The translations under genes were made by a program, and so were the position numbers. The notes beneath the pieces are model-generated. The model was not told the DNA's origin. It was given only the letters and a program-made list of their open reading frames with translations, and did not search any database. Below are positions 1-5,631 of a stretch of 6,129 bases of DNA, in pieces (the first letter of the stretch is position 1; each line of letters starts with the position of its first letter). The DNA is from Deltaproteobacteria bacterium. Its GTDB lineage: Bacteria > Desulfobacterota > Desulfuromonadia > Geobacterales > Pseudopelobacteraceae. Location: positions 1 through 6,129 of the forward strand of contig JACRCG010000152.1 in NCBI GenBank assembly GCA_016219145.1, written 5' to 3'.

Positions 1-201
1 AGAGCCGCCATAAATCTGGCCCAGGTCTCCAAGGCTTCCGCTTTTCTGGCCGGCCGCAACTACGTAGCTCCGGAGGATGTCAAAAACAGTGTTGTCGCCG
101 TATGCGGACACAGGCTGGTCATGCGGAGCGATATGTCTGCCTCTGACAGGGGAGGAGTGCTACGGACAATCATCTCCGACATAGCGTTGCCTTTGGTCTG
201 A
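1..201 (+). CDS. MoxR-family AAA+ ATPase, C-terminal fragment
   Basis: This is the last 66 codons of a gene that begins before the window, read in frame from base 1 to a TGA at 199-201. The translation shows the typical end of a MoxR ATPase lid domain. It has a helix rich in Ala and Leu (window residues 2-17), then G-R-x-Y-V-x-P-E-D-V (residues 18-27), and a His-Arg-Leu (37-39) where the family usually has an L-R-H-R-L-like motif. MoxR proteins are cytoplasmic AAA+ ATPases thought to act as chaperones that mature or insert partner proteins, often ones encoded next door. The nucleotide-binding Walker motifs lie upstream and cannot be checked. The following genes (DUF58 and a TgpA-type transglutaminase) are the standard partners, which strongly supports the call. 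The stop codon is fused to the likely start of the next gene, so the genes are probably co-transcribed and translationally coupled. Confidence 0.9.
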   Translation, partial: RAAINLAQVSKASAFLAGRNYVAPEDVKNSVVAVCGHRLVMRSDMSASDRGGVLRTIISDIALPLV

Positions 202-1064
202 AAATAAGCAAGGCCGGGATCTTCTACGTTGTAATCACCATCCTGATCGGTTTTTCGGCTGTCAACACCGGTAATAATCTGCTTTTCATCGTCGTATCCG
301 GCCTGCTGGCTTTCATGTCTGTCACGGGCCTGGCCGGTATGTACAACATCAAAAAACTTGACCCATATCTGCTGCCCCCCAATGAAATTTTTGCCGGAAC
401 GCCCGCCCCATTCAAACTGTGTGTAAAAAACCACAAGCTCAGGCTGCCCTCTTTCCTGATCAGTCTGGAATGCCTGCCGGGCCATAGGGTGACTTTTCCG
501 CTTGTCCAGCCGGATTCAGTCTGCGAGGGGAGTGTCATGTTGACATTCGCCCGGCGCGGGCTGGTTTCTGCCGACTCACTGAAGATCAGCTCGACCTATC
601 CGGTCGGATTCTTTACCCGCTACTGGACTTTCCGGTCTGAAGAGCAATTCATCGTGTTTCCGGCGCTGATTTCCGGAGGATATCAGGACTCTTCCGATGA
701 ATCACCCGGTGTTGGAGCGGATTTGCGCAGGCAGCGCGGCCTTGACGGGGAGCTGGAGCAGATTTCCCCCTACAGTGGCGCCGAACCGCTTCGCACGATT
801 CACTGGAAGCTGTCAGCCCGCAGCAATGACCTGCTGGTGAAGGGTTTTGGCAGCCAGACCGCCAGGCCGCTGCTGATCGACCTGTCCATGCTGCCCGGTG
901 CGGGGCTGGAAGAGCGGATCTCTCGCGCGGCCTGGCTGGTGCGACGCCTGGTGCGCGAACGTCCGGTGGGGCTTGTCCTTGGCGGCCGGGAAATTCCGGC
1001 GGCGTTCGGAAAACAGCATGGCCAGATGCTGCTGACGGAGTTGGCGCTATATGGTAGCGATTAA
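198..1064 (+). CDS. DUF58-domain membrane protein, probable CTG start
   Basis: From CTG 198 this gives 288 residues. Two hydrophobic segments (about residues 8-22 and 28-48) flank an A-V-N-T-G-N-N-L-L motif (21-29) typical of the N-terminus of short DUF58 proteins. A beta-rich domain follows. The DUF58 signature lies near residues 183-208: an acidic/Glu stretch, S-P-Y-S-G-A-E-P-L-R-T-I-H-W-K (Trp203), then S-A-R and a short L-L-V-K. The first ATG in frame is at 315 (residue 40). Starting there would remove the first membrane segment and the conserved Asn motif. An in-frame stop at 144-146 limits upstream extension, and no ATG, GTG or TTG lies between it and 315. The CTG at 198-200 overlaps the moxR TGA as CTGA and places the start where relatives begin, so I prefer it. 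ATA at 204 is an alternative. The biochemical role is unknown. By family context it is a membrane partner of the MoxR ATPase and the transglutaminase downstream, whose start it overlaps by 14 bases. Confidence 0.85.
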   Translation: MKISKAGIFYVVITILIGFSAVNTGNNLLFIVVSGLLAFMSVTGLAGMYNIKKLDPYLLPPNEIFAGTPAPFKLCVKNHKLRLPSFLISLECLPGHRVTFPLVQPDSVCEGSVMLTFARRGLVSADSLKISSTYPVGFFTRYWTFRSEEQFIVFPALISGGYQDSSDESPGVGADLRRQRGLDGELEQISPYSGAEPLRTIHWKLSARSNDLLVKGFGSQTARPLLIDLSMLPGAGLEERISRAAWLVRRLVRERPVGLVLGGREIPAAFGKQHGQMLLTELALYGSD

Positions 1065-2961
1065 GTCTCTGACAAATATTTTAACGTACTGCATCAGCTT
1101 GTGCGGCCTCCTGCCGCTTTTCCCGTGGCTGGCTAATACGCCGCGCGTTTTTCTGGCGCTGGGAATTGTGGCTGGAATCTGGCAGGACCGCCGGGGAAGC
1201 TGGCCTTTTAAGCCCTGGATGCAGAATGTGACGATCGTGCCGGTTTTTCTTTATTATGCTCTCCAGCTAAGCCGTTACAACCCGGTTCAGCCGGTTGTCA
1301 GCGTTCTGGCGATCATGCTGGCGGTTCGCCTCTGCGGTGAAAAAACCGTCCGGCACTCCCTTCAGATTCACGCCCTGTCGCTCTTTTGTCTGGCATCATC
1401 GTCACTTTTCAACTTAAGCCCGATGTTTCTGGCCTATGTCGGGCTTCTGCTCTTTCTGGTTGCCGTAGACCTGGTTCTGATGACCTTTATAAATCAGGAC
1501 AAATCGATGAGTCTGTCAATGCCGGATTTGCGGAAAGTGCTGGCCGCCGGTCTGCTGATGCCGCTGGTGTCTCTGCCGCTGGCAACCTGTTTCTTTCCAA
1601 TCCTTCCCCGAACACAGCTTCCGCTCTGGAATTATCTTTCATCCTCTGCTGTGCTGGTCACCGGGCTATCAGACAAGGTCGAACCCGGAAGCTCCGCCAG
1701 TATCAGTGAATCGCGGGTTCTGGCATTCAGGGCCGAAATGCTCCGGCAAGCCGGGCAGCCCTATTGGCGCGGCATTGTATTTAACCAGCTGGAGGGGAAT
1801 CGCTGGGTGAGAGATCGTGATGTGCCGGTCGAGGAGCTTGTTTCCGGAGGGCGAGGCACCTCCCAGGCCATCTATCCGGAGCCGAGTGAGTCCAGGGCCT
1901 TGATCGCGCTGGACAGGCCCTATGCCATCAAACAGAACAGGATGAAAAGTTCGCCGGACGGAGTTTTCGAATATCTTGGCTCTACCAGGCGGCGACTGAA
2001 CTACAGCGCCGAATCGGCAACTGATGGAGCGTCAGCATCCATTGGCGCTACTGACAGAGTTTTTTACCTGCGTCTTCCGGACAAGGTTCCGGCCCGGATA
2101 CAGCGGCTGGCAGCCGAAATCAGGCGCGGCGGAAAAAACGACCTCTCCCGCCTGGAACTGCTGGAAGCATATTTCCGCGATGGCGGTTACCGTTACTCGA
2201 CTCACGAACTGCCAACCGGCGACGGAGCCCTGGAACGCTTCCTTTTCGATACCAGACAGGGGCACTGTGAATTTTTTGCGTCAGCCTTCGCCATGCTGTT
2301 GCGCAGCGCCGGGGTACCCAGTCGGCTGGTGGGCGGATATCTGGGGGGGGATTACAACGAACTGGGCGGATATTATCTGGTGACAGAAAATATGGCCCAC
2401 GTCTGGGTCGAGGCGTATATTTCCGGCCACGGCTGGCTGCGCGTAGATCCCAGCAGTTATGCCGTAAATTCCGGAACTGTGTTCAGTACCCGATCTTCCG
2501 GCGCCTCCATGCTCCGCCTGCGGCTGCTGGTTGACTCCTTGAATCATGCCTGGAATCGTACTGTCATCCCCTATGATTTTGAACAGCAACTGGATTTTGC
2601 CAATAATATAGGCCGGCGTTTTCAAGGTGTCGGCTCGATTGGAACGGTACGAAAAATTGCCGCCTATGCGGCCGTTATAAGCCTGATGGCCGGGTTGGTA
2701 TATCTGGCCAGGCGCAACCTGCTTTTTAGATCGCGAGAGGAGCGGATTCTGCGAAGTTTCCTGCATCAGGTGGGGCAGGAGGCACAGTCAGTGGCGGGTC
2801 GCGGCCGGATGGGATTGTTTGAAATCGCGCAGGAGTCAGGTAACGAAAAAATGCTGAAATTCGTAAATATCTACGCCGCTGCGGTCTATCGCGACAGAAA
2901 GTTAACGGACGATGAATACCGGCAGCTGAGACAGATTCTGCGGGATGGGTTTACTGGCTGA
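1051..2961 (+). CDS. TgpA-type membrane transglutaminase-like protein (DUF3488/transglutaminase core)
   Basis: This 636-residue protein has the full TgpA layout. Several hydrophobic helices lie between about residues 8 and 185 (DUF3488-like), ending in a conserved I-L-P-R-x-x-L-P-L-W-like segment. A large extracytoplasmic region follows, containing T-G-L-S-D-K-V-x-P-G and Y-W-R-G-I-V motifs. The transglutaminase-like core spans about 385-470, with catalytic Cys406 in G-H-C-E-F-F, His450 in A-H-V-W-V and Asp466 in V-D-P-S. One more membrane helix at 536-553 leads to a charged C-terminal tail. The triad is intact, so an active thiol enzyme facing the periplasm is likely, acting as a transglutaminase, protease or amide hydrolase. 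The natural substrate of this family is not settled. A GGAG at 1037-1040, ten bases before the ATG, supports this start, which overlaps the DUF58 stop. The neighbours are the usual MoxR and DUF58 partners. Confidence 0.93.
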   Translation: MVAIKSLTNILTYCISLCGLLPLFPWLANTPRVFLALGIVAGIWQDRRGSWPFKPWMQNVTIVPVFLYYALQLSRYNPVQPVVSVLAIMLAVRLCGEKTVRHSLQIHALSLFCLASSSLFNLSPMFLAYVGLLLFLVAVDLVLMTFINQDKSMSLSMPDLRKVLAAGLLMPLVSLPLATCFFPILPRTQLPLWNYLSSSAVLVTGLSDKVEPGSSASISESRVLAFRAEMLRQAGQPYWRGIVFNQLEGNRWVRDRDVPVEELVSGGRGTSQAIYPEPSESRALIALDRPYAIKQNRMKSSPDGVFEYLGSTRRRLNYSAESATDGASASIGATDRVFYLRLPDKVPARIQRLAAEIRRGGKNDLSRLELLEAYFRDGGYRYSTHELPTGDGALERFLFDTRQGHCEFFASAFAMLLRSAGVPSRLVGGYLGGDYNELGGYYLVTENMAHVWVEAYISGHGWLRVDPSSYAVNSGTVFSTRSSGASMLRLRLLVDSLNHAWNRTVIPYDFEQQLDFANNIGRRFQGVGSIGTVRKIAAYAAVISLMAGLVYLARRNLLFRSREERILRSFLHQVGQEAQSVAGRGRMGLFEIAQESGNEKMLKFVNIYAAAVYRDRKLTDDEYRQLRQILRDGFTG

Positions 2962-2990
2962 TTTGGTCGTTCCAGAAAACATTCCTGTTG

Positions 2991-3185
2991 TCACGACGTA
3001 CTCCTTGAAACCCACGGCGGGATTGAACTCTGCTTTTTAAAGGCCGCACGGCTCTTTGCATATTGTTTGTCGTTCAGATATTTGGCAGACTCCAATAAAA
3101 GTGTTATGGTTTCCATCGTTACATTAACCTGGTCGGTTGTCTGTCCAAGCAGTATGCAGAATTCTCCAGTACTCCATCCGATCAT
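2991..3185 (-). CDS. possible small hypothetical protein, unrecognised
   Basis: This open frame on the - strand runs from ATG at 3185 to TGA at 2991-2993 and would give 64 residues. I do not recognise it. The middle part (about residues 24-52) would form a polar helix with a pattern of Leu, Ala, Lys and Arg (L-L-L-E-S-A-K-Y-L-N-D-K-Q-Y-A-K-S-R-A-A-F-K-K). That composition looks more protein-like than a chance shadow, and no other gene explains this stretch. There is no membrane segment or signal peptide. The ribosome site is weak: an AAGGAAG lies upstream but about 12 bases from the ATG. An inner ATG at 3116 is an alternative start. It is divergent from brnTA and tail-to-tail with the transglutaminase gene. 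It could be a real small gene, a decayed remnant of a longer one, or chance. I assign no function. Confidence 0.35.
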   Translation of the reverse strand: MIGWSTGEFCILLGQTTDQVNVTMETITLLLESAKYLNDKQYAKSRAAFKKQSSIPPWVSRSTS

Positions 3186-3236
3186 TTCAAAAAATGCTTC
3201 CTTGCCTAATCACACATATTGTTATCGTTTTATGTT

Positions 3237-3282
3237 GTAACATTTAATGTTGACGGAATGTTTTTTTGTTGTTACGTTAAAA
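3237..3282 (+). promoter_or_regulatory. candidate promoter and operator for brnTA
   Basis: This AT-rich leader contains a perfect 13-base palindrome, AACATTTAATGTT (3239-3251). A TTGACG that matches five of six bases of a -35 box lies at 3250-3255, and a weak -10-like TACGTT follows 17 bases later at 3273-3278. The palindrome touches the -35 box, where a repressor would block polymerase. TTGTTATCGTTTTA (3219-3232) is echoed by TTGTTACGTTAAAA (3269-3282). BrnA antitoxins are known to bind and repress their own promoter, so these repeats are plausible operators, but the exact sites are inferred. With this -10, transcription would begin at or near the brnT ATG. Confidence 0.35.
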
Positions 3283-3284
3283 CC

Positions 3285-3557
3285 ATGATCATTGAGTTCG
3301 ATACTGCGAAAAGAGAAAAGACCATGTTGGAACGTGGTCTTGATTTTGCTGATTCCGACAAGGTTTTTGACGGACTACACTTTATCGCTCGCGATGATCG
3401 TTCTGATTACGGCGAGGAGCGTTTTTTCACAGTTGGGCTACTGGATAGCCGGATGGTCGTGATTGTCTGGACTCCGAGAAACGACGCCCGCCGAATAATT
3501 TCTATGAGGTACGCAAATGACCGCGAAATCAGCCGTTACAAAAAACACCTTTGTTGA
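3285..3557 (+). CDS. brnT: BrnT family type II toxin (ribonuclease, DUF497)
   Basis: This 90-residue protein matches the BrnT family along its length. It has an opening I-E-F-D-x-x-K (3-9), a helix ending near V-F-D (27-29), D-D-R-S-D-Y-G-E-E-R (37-46), and two core strands with V-V-I-V-W-T-P-R (58-65). These are followed by R-R-I-I-S-M-R-Y-A (69-77) and a C-terminal E-x-x-x-Y-K-K. BrnT toxins adopt a RelE-like fold and cleave RNA to halt translation until BrnA neutralises them. ATG 3285 is preferred because it gives the usual family length and the expected N-terminus. Earlier in-frame TTG codons would add about 22 residues that do not look like the family. No Shine-Dalgarno sequence is visible before this ATG, which could keep toxin output low or reflect a leaderless message. 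The toxin-first order and the overlap with the antitoxin gene are normal for brnTA. Confidence 0.93.
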   Translation: MIIEFDTAKREKTMLERGLDFADSDKVFDGLHFIARDDRSDYGEERFFTVGLLDSRMVVIVWTPRNDARRIISMRYANDREISRYKKHLC

Positions 3558-3789
3558 TTCAGATGATGCTCCGGAATTGACCGACTCTTGGTTTGAAAAA
3601 GCTGACCTTATGCAAGGTGCCAAGCTTGTCCGAAGGGGGCGTCCGTCTGGCCAGACGAAAGCTTCTCAAACCGTCCGCTTTGATTTGGATGTCCTTGCGG
3701 CCTTCAAGGCTACCGGTAAAGGGTGGCAGACCCGCATGAATGAGGCGCTTCGGGAGTGGATTAAGGAACACCCTGTGAAGCACGCCTAG
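3517..3789 (+). CDS. brnA: BrnA family antitoxin (ribbon-helix-helix DNA-binding protein)
   Basis: This 90-residue protein begins inside brnT, with a 41-base overlap, in another frame. The N-terminal half has the family motif D-D-A-P-E-L-T-D-S-W-F (16-26), which in this family contacts the toxin. A V-R-R-G-R-P linker (38-43) follows. The C-terminal half is a ribbon-helix-helix DNA-binding domain: a strand K-A-S-Q-T-V-R-F-D (48-56), helix D-V-L-A-A-F-K-A-T-G (58-67), K-G-W-Q-T-R-M-N (68-75), and helix E-A-L-R-E-W-I-K-E-H (76-85). BrnA binds BrnT tightly, blocks its ribonuclease activity and represses the shared promoter. GAGG at 3506-3509 sits seven bases before the ATG, a much better ribosome site than the toxin's, so antitoxin may be made in excess. 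The protein is intact and no key region is missing. Confidence 0.93.
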   Translation: MTAKSAVTKNTFVDSDDAPELTDSWFEKADLMQGAKLVRRGRPSGQTKASQTVRFDLDVLAAFKATGKGWQTRMNEALREWIKEHPVKHA

Positions 3790-3884
3790 CTGAATCTCAA
3801 TAATCAGCCTGTCCCATTTCTCCCGTAATTAAATTAACACGGTATGGATGTTACAAGTCTGGCAACCTTGTTGCTCTGTCGCGA

Positions 3885-3915
3885 TTGTTGCGTGAAGCTG
3901 TTAATCTGGGATAAT
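3885..3915 (+). promoter_or_regulatory. weak candidate promoter for the hydrolase gene
   Basis: GATAAT at 3910-3915 matches five of six bases of a bacterial -10 box and lies 36 bases before the hydrolase start. The -35 region is poor (TTGTTG at 3885-3890 or TTGCGT at 3888-3893, with spacers of 19 or 16 bases). The hydrolase is 162 bases past the end of brnA, so its own promoter is reasonable, but the assignment rests mainly on the -10 box. Confidence 0.25.
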
Positions 3916-3939
3916 CCTGAGTGGTATAAAGCTGTTCCC

Positions 3940-3944
3940 AGGAG
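3940..3944 (+). promoter_or_regulatory. ribosome binding site that fixes the hydrolase start
   Basis: AGGAG lies seven bases before ATG 3952. The reading frame stays open back to ATG 3844. That upstream part has no good ribosome site, contains the candidate -10 box, and would place an untypical Cys-rich stretch ahead of the membrane anchor. This site favours 3952 as the true start. Confidence 0.75.
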
Positions 3945-3951
3945 TACAACA

Positions 3952-4773
3952 ATGCCGTTTCAACCGATCCCAAGATTCTTCACACTCGCGGCCATCGCCT
4001 ACGCGGTTTACGCTTTGCTCGTATTTCTGATGCAGCGCCAGATCATCTACCCCGGCCGCTATATCAAAGTGAGCGGCCAGACACCGGCCGGCATCGTGCC
4101 GATTACAATCGCTTCCTCCACAAGCAGCGGCGAGGTCTGGTTCATGCCCCCTTTAAAGCTGAAGCCGGGAGAACGCAGGCCGCTGGTGATCTTCTTTCAT
4201 GGCAATGGTGAGGTTATTGATTATCTGCCTGAACAGGTCGAGGGATTTCGTGAATTGGGGATGGGGGTGCTGCTGGTGGAGTATCCCGGTTTCGGCCGTT
4301 CATCCGGAAAGCCCTCCGAGAGCAGCATTACGGAAACTGCACAGGCCGCTTATGACACGATAGTAAAGCGCAAGGAGGTTGATCCGGAGCGGATTGTGAT
4401 CTTCGGGCGTTCGCTTGGGGGTGGGGCGGCCTGTGCGCTGGCGGCCGGGAGGCCGAGTGCAGCCTTGATCCTGCAGTCTACCTTTACCTCACTCAAGCCG
4501 TTTGCAGGGAGGTTCCTGGTACCGGCCCTTCTTATCAGGGATCAGTTCGATAACGGCAGGGTTGTGGCGACATACCCAAAACCGATTCTGCTCTTCCACG
4601 GCAGCAGGGATACCACCGTGCCGCCCACGCATAGCCGCCAACTGGTGCGGATGTCTCCGCGCGCCCGGCTGGTCGAATTCCCCTGCGACCATAATGATTT
4701 TCCGTCTGAAGGGCGCGAATTCTACCGGATCGTCGCTGCGTTTCTGAAAGAAGCCGGTGTACTGCCTACTTGA
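3952..4773 (+). CDS. alpha/beta hydrolase, BEM46/ABHD13-like, membrane-anchored
   Basis: From ATG 3952 the protein has 273 residues. A hydrophobic segment at about residues 8-24, followed by Q-R-Q-I-I-Y-P-G, is the usual signal anchor of this family, so the catalytic domain probably lies outside the inner membrane. The oxyanion-hole motif H-G-N-G-E begins at His83. A Y-P-G-F-G-x-S-x-G-K-P-S segment follows. The nucleophile Ser154 sits in G-R-S-L-G-G-G. The likely acid is Asp220 in G-S-R-D-T-T-V-P-P, and the base is His247 in C-D-H-N-D. All catalytic parts are present, so this is a working serine hydrolase or esterase, but the substrate cannot be read from sequence. It appears to be a single-gene unit: the gap after brnA is 162 bases. 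Its TGA overlaps the pirin stop on the opposite strand by 8 bases. The YfhR/BEM46 group is widespread and poorly characterised. Confidence 0.9.
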   Translation: MPFQPIPRFFTLAAIAYAVYALLVFLMQRQIIYPGRYIKVSGQTPAGIVPITIASSTSSGEVWFMPPLKLKPGERRPLVIFFHGNGEVIDYLPEQVEGFRELGMGVLLVEYPGFGRSSGKPSESSITETAQAAYDTIVKRKEVDPERIVIFGRSLGGGAACALAAGRPSAALILQSTFTSLKPFAGRFLVPALLIRDQFDNGRVVATYPKPILLFHGSRDTTVPPTHSRQLVRMSPRARLVEFPCDHNDFPSEGREFYRIVAAFLKEAGVLPT

Positions 4774-5617
4774 TAAACGTCCCATTTTTGAACTCCTCGA
4801 AGGCGATCCGCAACTCATCCTGACTGTTCATCACAATCGGCCCCTGCCAGGCAACCGGCTCATTCAGAGGTTTGCCGGAGAGGAGCAGAAAACGGGCCGG
4901 AACATCGCCGGTCGTGATCGTAACCTGATCACCGCCATGCTCGTAAAGCACGACATTTTCGGGCTCGATAAGCTGCAGCTTCTGCTCGTCAAACCAGGCC
5001 GCTCCAGTCAGCAGATAGGTAAACAGCGTATGGCCGTCTTTGACCGGATGGCTGAAGAGTGTAGCTGCCGGAAGGGATATATCCAGCATCTCAGGTTCAA
5101 TGATGATATCCCGAACAGCGCCTTTCACACCTGCCACTTCGCCGGCAATCACCTTTATGGCAATGCCGTTTTCCAGGATTACCTCCGGAATGTCGGCCGC
5201 CTTGACGTCCTGGTAACGCGGCGCCATCATTTTCCGGCTGGTCGGCAGATTGGCCCAGAACTGAAACCCCCACATACTGCCGGTCGGGCTGGTCTGCGGC
5301 ATCTCCTGATGAATGATGCCGCTGCCGGCGGTCATCCACTGCACATCGCCGGCTCCGATTGTTCCCCTGTTGCCCATGCTGTCGCCATGCTCGACCAGTC
5401 CCTCCAGGATGTAGGTGATGGTTTCTATGCCTCGGTGGGGATGCCAGGGAAAACCGGGCAGATAATCATCCGGATTGGAGGTATGAAAGTCATCCAGCAT
5501 CAGAAACGGGTCGAAGCGCGGCACCTGGGCATAGCCGAAGGCGCGTTTCAGCTTTACTCCGGCCCCCTCGATGGTGGGGCGGCTTTTGAATATTCCTGCT
5601 ACGCGGCGCATGGTCAT
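4766..5617 (-). CDS. pirin family protein
   Basis: This 283-residue protein is close to the usual pirin length and has both cupin halves. The N-terminal cupin carries the four metal ligands: His59 and His61 in W-H-P-H-R-G-I-E-T, then His103 and Glu105 in G-S-G-I-I-H-Q-E-M-P. The family opening R-R-V near residues 4-6 and the D-P-F-L-M-L-D-D-F motif (36-44) are also present. The C-terminal cupin covers about 170-265. Pirins bind iron; some bacterial members act as quercetin 2,3-dioxygenases, while others interact with metabolic enzymes or regulators, so the substrate here is open. ATG 5617 is chosen because a G-rich ribosome site (5626-5632) lies eight bases before it; a second ATG two codons later (5611) is possible. 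The gene follows wrbA by 14 bases and its ribosome site overlaps the wrbA stop codon, suggesting translational coupling. Confidence 0.93.
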   Translation of the reverse strand: MTMRRVAGIFKSRPTIEGAGVKLKRAFGYAQVPRFDPFLMLDDFHTSNPDDYLPGFPWHPHRGIETITYILEGLVEHGDSMGNRGTIGAGDVQWMTAGSGIIHQEMPQTSPTGSMWGFQFWANLPTSRKMMAPRYQDVKAADIPEVILENGIAIKVIAGEVAGVKGAVRDIIIEPEMLDISLPAATLFSHPVKDGHTLFTYLLTGAAWFDEQKLQLIEPENVVLYEHGGDQVTITTGDVPARFLLLSGKPLNEPVAWQGPIVMNSQDELRIAFEEFKNGTFIK

Positions 5618-5631
5618 GACAATTTCCCCCC

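Noticed and set aside
60..538. - strand frames opposite moxR and the DUF58 gene
   Set aside because: Both lie antisense to well-supported coding sequence and their translations show no family features.
3039..3057. Hairpin AAAGGCC / GGCTCTTT as a terminator after the transglutaminase gene
   Set aside because: The stem is seven pairs with a bulge, and no T run follows on either strand, so it does not qualify as an intrinsic terminator.
3219..3284. Earlier brnT start at TTG 3219
   Set aside because: It would add 22 residues unlike BrnT and would run through the palindrome and the candidate promoter. ATG 3285 gives the standard 90-residue length.
3789..3808. GCTGA / TCAGC hairpin after brnA as a terminator
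   Set aside because: It has only five base pairs around a ten-base loop and no T tract.
3844..3951. N-terminal extension of the hydrolase from ATG 3844
   Set aside because: There is no ribosome site at 3844, the extra 36 residues do not resemble the family, and AGGAG at 3940-3944 is ideally placed for ATG 3952.
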